Shown one piece after another: positions 35,848 through 45,059 of a stretch of DNA of 64,000 nt. Position 1 is the first letter of the stretch. Each line of letters opens with the position of its first letter. The position numbers and the translations under genes were made by a program. The stretch spans positions 2,790,001 through 2,854,000 of the forward strand of contig NZ_JBNINT010000001.1 in the NCBI RefSeq assembly GCF_050510895.1. Reading direction: 5' to 3'. The stretch is from Pannonibacter phragmitetus_B (GTDB lineage: Bacteria > Pseudomonadota > Alphaproteobacteria > Rhizobiales > Stappiaceae). The notes under the pieces were generated by a model. That model saw nothing but the letters and a program-made list of their open reading frames with translations, ran no database searches and was not told the DNA's origin.

Positions 35848-36840
35848 TCAGGGCTTGGGAATGCCGAATTCCTCAGGCGAAGCCTTGGCAAGACCAGCGT
35901 CCCAGACGAGCCAGCTCGTGGTGGACTGCCACTTCTTGAGGAAGTCCTCAGCCTCAGCACCAGACAGCGACATCATCTTGAAGCCGCGGCCGTCCATCAG
36001 CTTGAGGAAGTCCTCATTCTTGGCGCCTTCCTGATAAGCGGCCACCAGCTTGGCAACCACGTCGTCCGGCGTGCCCTTCTTCACGAAGATGCCGAAGAAC
36101 GGGCCCCAGGGCAGAAGCTCGGAGAACTCCGGGTTGGTGGACACGATCGTCGGCACGTCCGGCAGGGCCGGGGTCGGCTCGACGTCGAACAGGGCGATCG
36201 GCTTCATCGTGCCGGCCTTGATGTTCTCGACAGCAGCACCCAGCACGGCCGGCATCACGTCGATAGCACCGCCCTGCAGGGCGGTCAGGGCCAGGCCGTC
36301 ACCGTCATAGGGAACGAAGGTCACGTCGATCGGCGTCTTCTGGTTGATCATCGCGGTCACGACGGACGGCAGACCGCCCGGACCGGTGGAGCCAAACTTC
36401 ACTGCCTTCGGGTTGGCGTTGATGTAGGCGATCATCTCCGGATAGGTGTTGAACGGCGCGTCCGGACGAGCCACCAGGATCGGAATGCCGCGTGCCAGAA
36501 CGTTGACCGGCACGAAGTCGGAATAGTCCTTCTCGCCCAGCTTCATCACCTTGTAGAGCAGCGGGTTTTCCGCGCCGAACAGAATGGTGTAGCCGTCGGC
36601 ATCACCGGACTCGACCATGTTCAACGCAAGAGCGCCAACGCCGCCCGTGACGTTCTGCATGACGATCTTGCCGCCCAGCGCCTTTTCGGCATGCGGGGTG
36701 ACCGCACGCATCACCGTGTCAGTAGAACCGCCCGCGCCCCACTGGATGATGCCCTGAATTTCCTTGTCCGGATATTCGGCAAGAGCCGGAACAACAGCAA
36801 GCCCAAGCGCAAGAGCTGCGCCGATAAGCGTCTTCTTCAT
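35848..36840 (-). CDS. tctC: tripartite tricarboxylate transporter, periplasmic binding protein (TctC family)
   Basis: A 330-residue exported protein, ATG 36840 after GGGAGG. A Sec signal MKKTLIGAALALGLAVVPALA is followed by the TctC opening YPDKEIQGIIQWGAGGSTD, with TGGVGALAL and GSTGPGGLPSVV later. It captures the carboxylate for TctAB. First structural gene of the operon tctCBA-aroE-quiC, with the LysR regulator directly upstream on the same strand. Confidence 0.92.
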   Translation of the reverse strand: MKKTLIGAALALGLAVVPALAEYPDKEIQGIIQWGAGGSTDTVMRAVTPHAEKALGGKIVMQNVTGGVGALALNMVESGDADGYTILFGAENPLLYKVMKLGEKDYSDFVPVNVLARGIPILVARPDAPFNTYPEMIAYINANPKAVKFGSTGPGGLPSVVTAMINQKTPIDVTFVPYDGDGLALTALQGGAIDVMPAVLGAAVENIKAGTMKPIALFDVEPTPALPDVPTIVSTNPEFSELLPWGPFFGIFVKKGTPDDVVAKLVAAYQEGAKNEDFLKLMDGRGFKMMSLSGAEAEDFLKKWQSTTSWLVWDAGLAKASPEEFGIPKP

Positions 36841-36971
36841 GAAGATCCTCCCATTTGAACGGTTCCGGCCCATTCTCCTTCTGAGCCGCCCGGGTCATTG
36901 ATTGCCAGAAGTTTGAGATAACAGCAAATACCGATTTCGCCGCCACCGTAACATGATGTTAATCTTGCCTC

Positions 36972-37914
36972 TCATCCCGCTGCAATTGCGGAAGGCGCAG
37001 GATCCCAGGCCTCACGGGCACGGGCGCGTTGCAGTTCGTACCGGAAACGCTCGACCGTAAATTCAGCAAAGCTGGAGAGCTGCCGTCCGTGTTTGGTCAG
37101 CACCCAGGCGTTGATCGAAGCCGGCTCCTTCAGTGGCCGCCGCACAAGGCCGGGCATGTAGACTTCCGCGACAGAGAACTCGTCGATCACCGAGACCCCC
37201 AGCCCGTGCCGGACCAGGCTGACAATCGTCTGCGCAAAGCGCCCGCGCATGGAAAAACGCGGTTCCAGCCCGGCATCCCGGTAGGGGTGAGACAGGATGC
37301 GTCCGTACGGATCGCTCTCGTCGATGCCGATGATCGGCTCTTCCATGAGATCGTGCACGGAGATGACCGGCTTTTGCGCCAGTCTGTGCCCCTCGGGCAC
37401 CACGGCCACAAGGCGCCCTTCCACCAGCTTCTGGCAATCCACCGCCGGATTGTCCATGGCCGAACTCATGATCACGAACTCCCCGCGCTCAAGCAGCAAG
37501 TAGTCGAGCGTTTCCTCGATCTTGAGAATGTTGAGATCAATGAAGAGATCGGGAAAGCGCTGACGCACATTGCGGATGGCACGTGCTGCGATGAACTGGG
37601 CAATCGACGGGGCGCAGGCAATCGACAGGGTGAACTCCTCACCCTTGTGCAGGGAGGACACCGCCTGGTTCAGGTTTTCCATCTGCCGGTAGACCTGATG
37701 CACCATGTCGAAGACCTTCTGCGCCTCAGGCACGGGCACAAACAACCCGGCCTTGCGCTCGAACAGCCGCACGCCAAGCAGAATCCTCGGTGTATTTGAT
37801 CAGGCGGCTCACGCCGGGCGCAGACACGTTCAACAGTTTGGCAGCGCCCGTGATCGTTCCAGCCATCATAACGGCGCGGATGACCTCGACCTGCCGGAGT
37901 GTCAGTTCTTTCAT
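36972..37914 (-). CDS. LysR-family regulator of the shikimate-catabolic operon (frameshifted)
   Basis: About 313 residues after repair. The N-terminal HTH is MKELTLRQVEVIRAVMMAG and GAAKLLNVSAPGVSRLIKYTE; the C-terminal effector domain contains FTLSIACAPSIAQFIAARAI and HGLGVSVIDEFSVAE. The frame changes at about 37783-37790, between KYTE and LGVRLFERKAG; removing one base gives the usual spacing, so this break is an insertion rather than a deletion. It is upstream of tctC (131-base gap) and divergent from the hydratase gene, so it probably controls both. Confidence 0.86.
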
Positions 37915-38084
37915 CTTGAAGAATCTCCCGAAAGGGATGCTGTCACAGCTTGGGAAGCTGCGGAAGACCTCCTTTCAGGAACGGCGGCCAAGGTATCGGG
38001 CGATGCCCCTTGGCAGAATTGACCTTCTCAAGCCCGCATGAACCTGATTAACCTCACGGCCCCGAACCGGAGATACCTGGAACA

Positions 38085-38843
38085 ATGAAACTTGATGCCG
38101 CACTTGAAGCCCGCCTGACCCAGGCCAGTGCCATGCTTGCCGAATGCCGCCGTCAGGGCGGCGCGCTGGAGCGCCTGCCGGAAGAAGCCCGCCCGCAATC
38201 CATGCTGGAAGGCTACGAGATCCAGCGCCGCGTCCATGCGCTGCTGGGCGATGCTCCGGTCCGCCACTGGAAAACCTCCGAGACCGGTCCGAAGGGCGCA
38301 ATGACTGCTCCGATCCACGGCAGCCGCATTTTCACGAGCCCCGCCAGCGTTGGCCGCGTCAACGCTCTGGAGACGGAAATCGCCCTGCAGCTTGGCAAGG
38401 ATCTGCCCTTCCGCGACGGCGAGCCCTACACCCGTGACGAAGTCCTTGCAGCTGTCTCCCACTATGCTCTGGCCTTTGAGCTGTGCGCCTCGCGGTGGCT
38501 GGCGAAGGATGTGGAAGTGGAAGAGAAGATTGCCGACTGCCTGTCCAATGACGGCCTTGTCCTCGGCACGCCCGTGCCCTTTACCGGCGATATCATCTCC
38601 CCGGTAAAGCGCCTTGTACTGATGCGGGACGGCACCCCGGAGCCCTTCACGCCCAATGACATCGATCCGGCAGGCTCGCTGACAGCCTATGTCAATGCAG
38701 GCGGCGACCGGTTCGGCGGTTTCAAGGCAGGTGACTGGATCATCACCGGTTCCATGAGCGGCGTGCAGAACGCCCCTGCCTCCGGCCTTTGGACTGCGCG
38801 CTGGGATGACCGGCTGGAAATCAGCCTGACCATCACGGGCTGA
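38085..38843 (+). CDS. 2-keto-4-pentenoate hydratase family protein
   Basis: A 252-residue protein of the FAH/MhpD fold. MhpD-like features include SMLEGYEIQRRVHALLG, ALETEIALQLGKDLP with metal-binding Glu residues, and a late GDWIITGSMSG. Members hydrate or decarboxylate 2-oxo-dienoates in aromatic ring breakdown. It is divergent from the LysR regulator of the shikimate operon and may act on a meta-cleavage product, but the exact substrate is unknown. Confidence 0.83.
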   Translation: MKLDAALEARLTQASAMLAECRRQGGALERLPEEARPQSMLEGYEIQRRVHALLGDAPVRHWKTSETGPKGAMTAPIHGSRIFTSPASVGRVNALETEIALQLGKDLPFRDGEPYTRDEVLAAVSHYALAFELCASRWLAKDVEVEEKIADCLSNDGLVLGTPVPFTGDIISPVKRLVLMRDGTPEPFTPNDIDPAGSLTAYVNAGGDRFGGFKAGDWIITGSMSGVQNAPASGLWTARWDDRLEISLTITG

Positions 38844-38854
38844 TAAAACGCACT

Positions 38855-38887
38855 CCGGTTCAGCGGCTGGAAAAGCCGCTGAACCGG
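38855..38887. terminator. bidirectional terminator between hydratase and chbG-like genes
   Basis: A perfect 14-base inverted repeat CCGGTTCAGCGGCT / AGCCGCTGAACCGG with a 5-base loop, lying 12 bases after the hydratase stop and covering the last codons of the convergent deacetylase gene. No long T-run on either side. Confidence 0.6.
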
Positions 38888-39738
38888 ACGAGCTGAACGT
38901 TCTTTTCTTCCAAAAGCGCAGCAAAGGCATCGTTGGCGAGATACTCCAGCTCAACTTCCCGCAGGTCCGTCAGCGGGTCGAGCCCGATCAGATGCCCGTC
39001 AACGAGGCCGGGATGGCACATGATCAGCGGCCGCTCCCCATCGCCGCTCAGGAAGCGGCTGAACAGATCGCCTGTGTTTTCCCGCACCGTGAAATCCCGC
39101 ACGCCGCGGAAACTGTCATTGGCCAGAAACCCCGATGTCCTCACCTTGCGGGCAAAGCCCTGACCCAGCGCGCTGATGGCAACTGCTCTTGGCACCGCCC
39201 TGCCCCGTTTCAGAATGGCTGGCAGCGGCTCCTGACACAGGCGCAGATAGCCGCCCTGGGGCGCGATGCGGGCCGCAAACGCCTCCAGCACAAGATCGCG
39301 GATCACCGGCAGCTGATGACAATGGTGATGGCCATCGATGAAATCCGGCACCCGCCCCATGACAGCCGCGAAGGCATCAATCTGGGCTGCGATTTCCCCG
39401 GCCAGTTCCTGCCGGATGGTTTCGCTCTTCAACTGACCGCGCAGGGCCATGATGATCAGCTGCCCGTTTGACGGCAGATGCCCGCCCTCCGCCAGCTTTG
39501 GCATCTGTGTCAGGGGAATGTGATCGGTGAGCGTCAGATGCAAGCCAATATCCGCATCGATCTGCTCAGCCCCGGCCAGAAGCTGCTGCCCCTCTTCTGC
39601 CCAGAAGGGGCTCACCGTCATGGCTGCCGTTGCCGTCAAACGCCGCTGGCGCAACAGCTGGCGGATGCCCTCGCTGATACCGGGCGTTAGCCCATAGTCA
39701 TCAGCACTCAGCACAGCCTGTTTTTTCCCGGACATCAC
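38860..39738 (-). CDS. ChbG/HpnK (YdjC) family carbohydrate deacetylase
   Basis: A 292-residue protein with the metal-binding SADDYGLTPG near the N-terminus, ADIGLHLTLTDHIPL and the DGHHHCHQLP cluster. The family removes acetyl groups from N-acetylated sugars, for example chitobiose or glycosylated hopanoids. It is divergent (77-base gap) from a membrane-anchored GT2 glycosyltransferase, which suggests a lipid- or envelope-glycan target rather than chitin use. This is inference. Confidence 0.85.
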   Translation of the reverse strand: MMSGKKQAVLSADDYGLTPGISEGIRQLLRQRRLTATAAMTVSPFWAEEGQQLLAGAEQIDADIGLHLTLTDHIPLTQMPKLAEGGHLPSNGQLIIMALRGQLKSETIRQELAGEIAAQIDAFAAVMGRVPDFIDGHHHCHQLPVIRDLVLEAFAARIAPQGGYLRLCQEPLPAILKRGRAVPRAVAISALGQGFARKVRTSGFLANDSFRGVRDFTVRENTGDLFSRFLSGDGERPLIMCHPGLVDGHLIGLDPLTDLREVELEYLANDAFAALLEEKNVQLVRFSGFSSR

Positions 39739-39815
39739 TGTTTGAAAAACCCGCTCTCTAAGGCTAGTTACTGCTCAATCGATCCTGCGGGACATTTAAG
39801 GCAAAAGCGCGCCTC

Positions 39816-40852
39816 ATGACAGATCCGAGAATGGCCAATCCGGGCATCCCCACACCGAACCTGTCTGTGGTGATCCCCTGTTACAATGAAGCTGCCAATC
39901 TGGCACCGCTGATGGCACGGCTTATCCCGGTGCTCGAGGGGCTTGGCCGCAGCTTTGAAATCCTGCTGGTGGATGACGGCAGCCGCGACCGCACGCTGGA
40001 AGTGGCCGCAGGTCTTGCCGCTGCCGACCCGCGCATCGGCATCCTCGCCCTGTCCCGCAATTTCGGCAAGGAAATCGCCATCACCGCAGGCATCGACCAC
40101 GCGCGCGGAGATGCAGCCATCCTGATCGACGCGGATCTCCAGCATCCGCCGGAAAAGATCATCGAGCTTATCGCGGCCTGGGATGAGGGCTTCCAGATCA
40201 TCCACGCCACGCAGGCCGTCCGCCCGACCGAGGGGCTGGCGAAGCGCGCCGGCGTGAGACTGTTCTACAAGCTTCTGGCTCATCTTTCCGACATCAAGCT
40301 TCCGCGCGGCGCAGGCGATTTCTGCCTGCTGGACCGGGCCGCACTGGATGCGCTGAAATCCATGCCCGAGCGGGCACGCTTCATGAAGGGCCTGTATTTC
40401 TGGGTTGGCTTTCGCCAGAAGCAGATTCCTACGAACCCGCAGAGCGGGTGGCAGGGGCGAGCGGCTGGAGCTTCAGCCGCCTTGTCGGCCTTGCTCTCAA
40501 TGGCCTGACCGCTTTCAGCACCGTGCCCTTGCGGCTTGCGTCCATCGCCGGTGTGCTGGTCTCTTTCATTGCGATCATTTACGGCCTGTTCCTTGTGACC
40601 GACGTGCTGCTGCATGGCATAGACGTGCCGGGCTATGCCTCGCTGATGGTCGGCCTCTTGTTCCTCAGTGGCGTGCAGCTGATTTCGCTCGGCATTCTGG
40701 GAGAATATGTGGGCCGCATCTTCAACGAGACGAAACAGCGTCCGCTGTATTTCGTCGGCAGCTACCGGCCGGGGCAAGCCCATGCGGATGCAGGCTCCCA
40801 GCCCTGCGCGCCTCAGGCCAGCCCGGACGCTGCCAGCGCTACGAGGACATAA
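39816..40852 (+). CDS. membrane-anchored GT2 glycosyltransferase, GtrB/ArnC-like (frameshifted)
   Basis: About 345 residues after repair. The N-terminal catalytic domain has VVIPCYNEAANL, LLVDDGSRDRTL, ALSRNFGKEIAITAGIDHA, the DxD-like LIDADLQHPPE and GAGDFCLLDR. Two C-terminal membrane helices follow (ASIAGVLVSFIAIIYGLFLV and VGLLFLSGVQLISLGILGEY) before VGRIFNETKQRPLY. The frame breaks near 40427-40430; one base restores KQIPYEPAERVAGASGW. Such enzymes charge undecaprenyl phosphate with a sugar at the inner membrane. Divergent from the ChbG/HpnK-type deacetylase; convergent with, and overlapping by 40 bases, the YqaA-like gene. Confidence 0.87.
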
Positions 40853-41250
40853 CGCCCGGCCTTGCCGATGGTGACCAGGAGCAGGAAAATGCCCAACGGC
40901 TCCCGCAATGTGCCTGCAATCACAGTCAGCGGATCGCCGATGACAGGCAGCCAGGCGAACAGCAGGCTCCAGCGGCCATAGCGGTGATACCAGCCTTCGG
41001 CCCGCATCAGTCCCTTATCCGAAACCGGGAACCAGCGCTTGTGCCGGAAACTGGCAATCCCGCGCCCCAGCAGCCAGTTGACCACCGAGCCCAGCACATT
41101 GCCCGCCGTGGCAACGCCCAGCAGAAGCCACAACGGCCAGCCACCGGAAATCACCAGTGCAGCCAGCACACCTTCGGACTGGGCAGGCAGCAGGGTTGCC
41201 GCCAAAAAGGCAGCCAGAAACAGTCCCGCCAGACTACCAAGTCCATTCAT
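40813..41250 (-). CDS. YqaA/DedA-related membrane protein
   Basis: A 145-residue inner-membrane protein with about four hydrophobic segments. ATG 41250 (MNGLGSLAGLFLAAFLAATLLPAQSE, shown in part as MNGLGSLAGLFLAAFLAATL) is preferred over 41301 because the extra N-terminus is polar. It contains the SNARE-associated/DedA-type pattern GVATAGNVLGSVVNWLLGRG and FAWLPVIGDPLTVIAGTLR. DedA relatives act in lipid-carrier recycling, which would fit the adjacent glycosyltransferase, but this is unproven. Confidence 0.8.
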   Translation of the reverse strand: MNGLGSLAGLFLAAFLAATLLPAQSEGVLAALVISGGWPLWLLLGVATAGNVLGSVVNWLLGRGIASFRHKRWFPVSDKGLMRAEGWYHRYGRWSLLFAWLPVIGDPLTVIAGTLREPLGIFLLLVTIGKAGRYVLVALAASGLA

Positions 41251-41336
41251 CCGCTGATGCCCTCCCCCATACACAAAATGCGCTGCCGCAGGTAACCCCA
41301 CGGCAGCGCATGTTCAAGTGCCAGTCCTGATACACC

Positions 41337-42569
41337 TCAGGCGCGGGCGAGAAGTCCGTGCTCTGCGTGCTCCAGCGCGGTGACGATGCCGCGCAGTTCC
41401 GCCAGCCCCTTCAGGCGGCCGATGGCCGGATAGCCCGGCTGCGCCTTGCGGTTCAGGTCATCAAGAATATCCTGCCCATGGTCGGGGCGGAAGGGGATCG
41501 ACACATCCTTGCGGCCTTCGGCCTTGCGGCGAGCTTCTTCCTTCACCACCTCGGCCAGCAGCGCTACCATGTCGGTGTTGCCTTTCAGATGCTCTGCTTC
41601 ATGGAAGGAGCCGAAGAGCGCATCCGTCTCGCGCTTCACGTTGCGCAGATGCAGGAAATGCACCTTGGAGCCGTGGCGCCGCATCATGCCCGGCAGGTCA
41701 TTGTCGGAGCGTGCGCCCAGCGAGCCGGAGCAAAGGGTGATGCCATTGGAGGGATTATCCACTGCCGAAAGGATCGCCTCATAGTCGGCTTCCGTCGACA
41801 TGATGCGCGGCAGACCAAGCAGCGGATAAGGCGGATCATCCGGATGGCAGCACATGCGGATGCCTTCCTGCTCTGCCACCGGGATCACCTCCTCCAGGAA
41901 GGCAATGAAGTGGCGGCGCAGCTGATCGGCATCAATCGCGCCGTACTCGGCCAGATGCGCCCGCACATCATCCAGCGTCATGTGCTCCGCTGCACCTGGC
42001 AGGCCAAAGGCGACATTGATGGCCAGCGCCTTCTTCTGCTCTTCGCTCATGCCCGCGTGGCGGCGGGCCGCTTCTTCCACGATCTCAGCCGGGAAGTCCT
42101 CAGCCGCGCCCTTGCGCTGCAGGATGTGGATGTCGAAGGCGGCGAAATCCGCATGGTCAAAGCGCATGCAGGTGCCGCCGTGATCCACCCGCCAGGCCAG
42201 ATCCGTGCGTGTCCAGTCCAGAACCGGCATGAAATTGTAGCAAAGCACTTCGATGCCGGCCGCGCCCAGATTGCGCAAGCTGATCTTGTAGTTCTCGATG
42301 TGCTCGCGCCAGTTGCCCTTCTGCTTCTTGATATCCTCGGAGACGGGCAGGCTCTCGACCACGTCCCAGGAAATCCCCGAAGGGCTGCCATCGCGGCGCG
42401 TGGCAATTTCCCGCTGCCGCCTGGCGATTTCCTCAGGGCTCCACACCGCGCCGCTGGGCACATGATGAAGAGCGGATACAACGCCCTCCACGCCTGCCTG
42501 CAACATATCGTCAATGCTCACGAGGTCCTTGGGACCAAACCAGCGCCAGGTCTGCTGCACGCGTTCCAC
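41337..42569 (-). CDS. uxuA: mannonate dehydratase
   Basis: A 410-residue metalloenzyme that dehydrates D-mannonate to 2-keto-3-deoxygluconate in hexuronate breakdown. Signatures: MERVQQTWRWFGPKDLVSI, VVSALHHVPSGAVWSPEEI, CCHPDDPPYPLLGLPRI and FRPDHGQDILDDLNRKAQPGY split as FRPDHGQDILDDL and PGYPAIGRLKGL. It is divergent from the GntR regulator, with direct-repeat operators between them. Confidence 0.95.
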   Translation of the reverse strand: MERVQQTWRWFGPKDLVSIDDMLQAGVEGVVSALHHVPSGAVWSPEEIARRQREIATRRDGSPSGISWDVVESLPVSEDIKKQKGNWREHIENYKISLRNLGAAGIEVLCYNFMPVLDWTRTDLAWRVDHGGTCMRFDHADFAAFDIHILQRKGAAEDFPAEIVEEAARRHAGMSEEQKKALAINVAFGLPGAAEHMTLDDVRAHLAEYGAIDADQLRRHFIAFLEEVIPVAEQEGIRMCCHPDDPPYPLLGLPRIMSTEADYEAILSAVDNPSNGITLCSGSLGARSDNDLPGMMRRHGSKVHFLHLRNVKRETDALFGSFHEAEHLKGNTDMVALLAEVVKEEARRKAEGRKDVSIPFRPDHGQDILDDLNRKAQPGYPAIGRLKGLAELRGIVTALEHAEHGLLARA

Positions 42570-42681
42570 TCCTTATTTCCGGCCTGCCACCTCTGGCCCG
42601 GCCGGTCATTCGGGCCTTCCGGTTACCCCGGTTTGCCGCCTCTTTCAGGACGAGCGCATAACACGCCCTCGCCCCTGCCGA

Positions 42682-42717
42682 CTAGTATGGTAGTTTGATA
42701 TTGACTTGTATGGTAGT
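42682..42717. promoter_or_regulatory. direct-repeat operator between uxuA and the GntR gene
   Basis: CTAGTATGGTAGT (42682-42694) and CTTGTATGGTAGT (42705-42717) match at 12 of 13 positions and start 23 bases apart, about two helical turns. TTGACT at 42701-42706 with AATGAT 17 bases later could be the GntR promoter, so the second copy lies inside it. Autoregulation plus control of uxuA by the adjacent GntR protein is the likely role. Confidence 0.6.
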
Positions 42718-42747
42718 ATGGAAAATGATGCAGGCAAGAAGAGAATG

Positions 42748-43485
42748 TGGAAAATGGATGGGGACATGACGGGTCAGATTCTACCGCTCAGGCCACTTGC
42801 CGCATCCGAACCGGGCGTTCCCGTCGGACAGCAGGTGCATCGTGACCTGCGCCAGCGCATCATTCGCGGCGAGCTAGCCCCGGGCACCCTTCTGTCCGAG
42901 GCGGAGATGGCGCGCAGCTTCGGCTCCAGCCGCCAGCCCGTGCGGGAGGCCTTCATCAAGCTGGCCGAGGAAGGCCTTGTCGAAGTGCGCCCGCAGCGCG
43001 GCACCCTGGTGCGCAAGATCTCCATCAAGCGGGTAATGGACATCCGCTTCGTGCGGGAGGCCATTGAGGCGAATGTGGTTCACCTTCTCGCCAGCGAGCC
43101 CGCGCCGGCCATCATTGCGGACCTGCGCAACCAGATTGCCCGCCAGCGTGAGGTCGCTCCTGATGCACAGGATGTGTTCATGGCGCTGGACGAAGCCTTT
43201 CACCACACCATGGCCCGCGCCATCGGCAAGACCTATGCCTGGGACGTGGTGGAAAGCGTCAAGGCGCAGATGGACAGGGTGCGCTATCTCAGCTTTGCCG
43301 ATTTTCCGATCTCTCGCCTCATCGCACAGCATGAGGCCATCGTTGATGCGATCGAATCCCGCAACCCGCAAGCAGCCGGGGAGGCCATGCGCGCCCACCT
43401 GCGGGAGATCCTGAAGGACCTGCCGAACATCGCGGCCGCCCGGCCGGAACTGTTCGACATGGAAGAGGTGCAAGTCACCCCATAA
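42748..43485 (+). CDS. GntR-family (FCD) regulator of the hexuronate module
   Basis: About 245 residues. The N-terminal winged helix reads VHRDLRQRIIRGELAPGTLL, SEAEMARSFGSSRQPVREA, LVEVRPQRGTLVRKI. The C-terminal FCD domain has the metal/ligand residues in ALDEAFHHTMARAIGK and QHEAIVDAIESRN. The start is uncertain: ATGs at 42718, 42748, 42757 and 42766 are in frame; 42748 follows AAGAAGAG. It precedes the TRAP operon on the same strand (22-base gap) and is divergent from uxuA. It most likely represses both until a hexuronate intermediate binds. Confidence 0.87.
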   Translation, partial: WKMDGDMTGQILPLRPLAASEPGVPVGQQVHRDLRQRIIRGELAPGTLLSEAEMARSFGSSRQPVREAFIKLAEEGLVEVRPQRGTLVRKISIKRVMDIRFVREAIEANVVHLLASEPAPAIIADLRNQIARQREVAPDAQDVFMALDEAFHHTMARAIGKTYAWDVVESVKAQMDRVRYLSFADFPISRLIAQHEAIVDAIESRNPQAAGEAMRAHLREILKDLPNIAAARPELFDMEEVQVTP

Positions 43486-43507
43486 TCACATGAAGTGGAG
43501 GAAAAAC

Positions 43508-44486
43508 ATGCGTCGTTTCACAAGGCAGGCTCTTGCCGCTGCCATCGGGCTTGCCAGCCTTGCCGCCATTGGCAACCCCTCCGTTGCTGCCGAGCGCGTG
43601 CTCAAGCTCGGGCATCTCGCCAACGAGCAGAACACCTGGCACAAGGCCTCCGTGAAGTTCGGTGAGGAGCTGAAGGCACTCACCAACGGCCGGATCGAGG
43701 TCGAGGTCTATCCGAACGAGATCCCTCGGCAAGGAAGTCGACCTGATCAACGGCATGCAGCTTGGCACCGCCGACATGACGATCACCGGCGAAAGCCTGC
43801 AGAACTGGGCGCCCATGGCAGCCCTTCTGGCCGTGCCTTACGCCTACAAGTCATTGGAGCACATGGACGAGGTTGCGTCCGGCAAGATTGGTGAGGACAT
43901 CAAGGCAGAGATCGTGGCTCGCGCCCAGATCCGCCCGATTGCATACTTCGCCCGCGGCCCCCGCAACCTGACGTCCAACCGCGAGATCAAGTCTCCCGAT
44001 GACCTGAACGGCCTGCGCCTGCGCGTGCCCAACGTGCCGCTGTTCGTGGACACCTGGAAGACCCTGGGCGCGCAGCCCACACCAATGGCCTTCTCCGAGG
44101 TTTTCACCTCGCTGCAGTCCGGTGTGATTGACGCTCAGGAAAACCCGCTGGCACTGATCAAGTCTGCCAACTTCGCCGAAGTGCAGAAGTTCGTGAACAA
44201 GACCGAGCATGTGCGCTCCTGGATCTATCTCACGATCTCCGAAATGACCTGGTCGCAGCTCAGCGCCGAGGATCAGGCCGCCGTCATGGAAGCTGCCAAG
44301 CGGGCTCAAGCCTATGAGCGCGAGCTGTTCCTGGCTGACGAGGAAAACCTCGTGAAGGAGCTTCAGGCCGCCGGCATGACCTTTGTCGACGTGGAAACCA
44401 AGGCCTTTGCCGAAAAGGCACGTCCGGCCGTTCTGGCCAATGTGAAGGCGGAAATCCGCCCGATCGTCGAAGACCTCATGAAGTGA
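43508..44486 (+). CDS. dctP: TRAP transporter periplasmic binding protein (DctP family; frameshifted)
   Basis: About 325 residues after repair. ATG 43508 follows GGAGG. A Sec signal ends near PSVAAE. The mature protein starts RVLKLGHLANEQNTWHKAS and contains NGMQLGTADMTITGESLQNW and the carboxylate-binding segment PNVPLFVDTWKTLGAQPTPM, all typical DctP. The frame changes at about 43721 (after YPNE); removing one base gives YPNESLGKEVDLING, the family spacing. It should bind a hexuronate or aldonate. Confidence 0.9.
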
Positions 44487-44493
44487 CAAGGCA

Positions 44494-44528
44494 GCAGCGG
44501 CCCCGGCACCTCGCCTGTGGGCCGCTGC
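44494..44528 (+). promoter_or_regulatory. intercistronic hairpin after dctP
   Basis: A perfect 10-base inverted repeat GCAGCGGCCC / GGGCCGCTGC with a 15-base loop, 7 bases past the dctP stop. No T-run follows, so readthrough into dctQM is expected. Confidence 0.6.
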
Positions 44529-44550
44529 AAGCCTCCTTCTGGAGACAATC

Positions 44551-45059
44551 ATGATTATCAGACAGGCACTTGCCCTTGTCGTGGCGGTCAGCCGCTTCGC
44601 CACGGGAGCGGCCTTTTTCGTCCTGATGGGCGCCGTGCTCGTTCAGGTACTCGGGCGCACGCTCTTTCAATCATCACCCGTCTGGACGGAAGAACTCACA
44701 CGCTTCGCCCTGCTCTATGTTGCCGCCATTGGCCTCGGCCTGGCCTATCGCAGCGGTGATCTGGTCAACGTGGACCTGGTCTGCGAGAGCCTCTCCGCTC
44801 CCTGGCCGAAGCTTCTGCGGGCTCTGTCTGCCCTGCTGACAGCAGTGCTCTGCCTGATGCTGATCGGCCCCGCCTGGCGCTTCACCTCCATCGGCGCCCT
44901 GCAAACCTCCCCTGCCCTCACCTGGCGGATGGACTTCATCCACGCCAGCATGCTGGTTGCCCTCGTCTCGCTCTGCATTTTTCCCTTGCGCGCTTCCTGT
45001 CCATCGCCACTGGCGAAAGTGACGGCCTGCCGCAGGCTGCCGGAGAAGAAACCCCGTGA
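44551..45059 (+). CDS. dctQ: TRAP transporter small permease (DctQ family; frameshifted)
   Basis: About 169 residues after repair, with four membrane segments. It carries the DctQ motif VQVLGRTLFQSSPVWTEELTR followed by FALLYVAAIGLGLAYRSGDL. The frame breaks in a T5 run at 44978-44982; one T restores IFSLARFLSIATGESDGLPQ and TGA 45057-45059. This stop overlaps the dctM GTG start as GTGA, which supports the repair. Confidence 0.9.
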
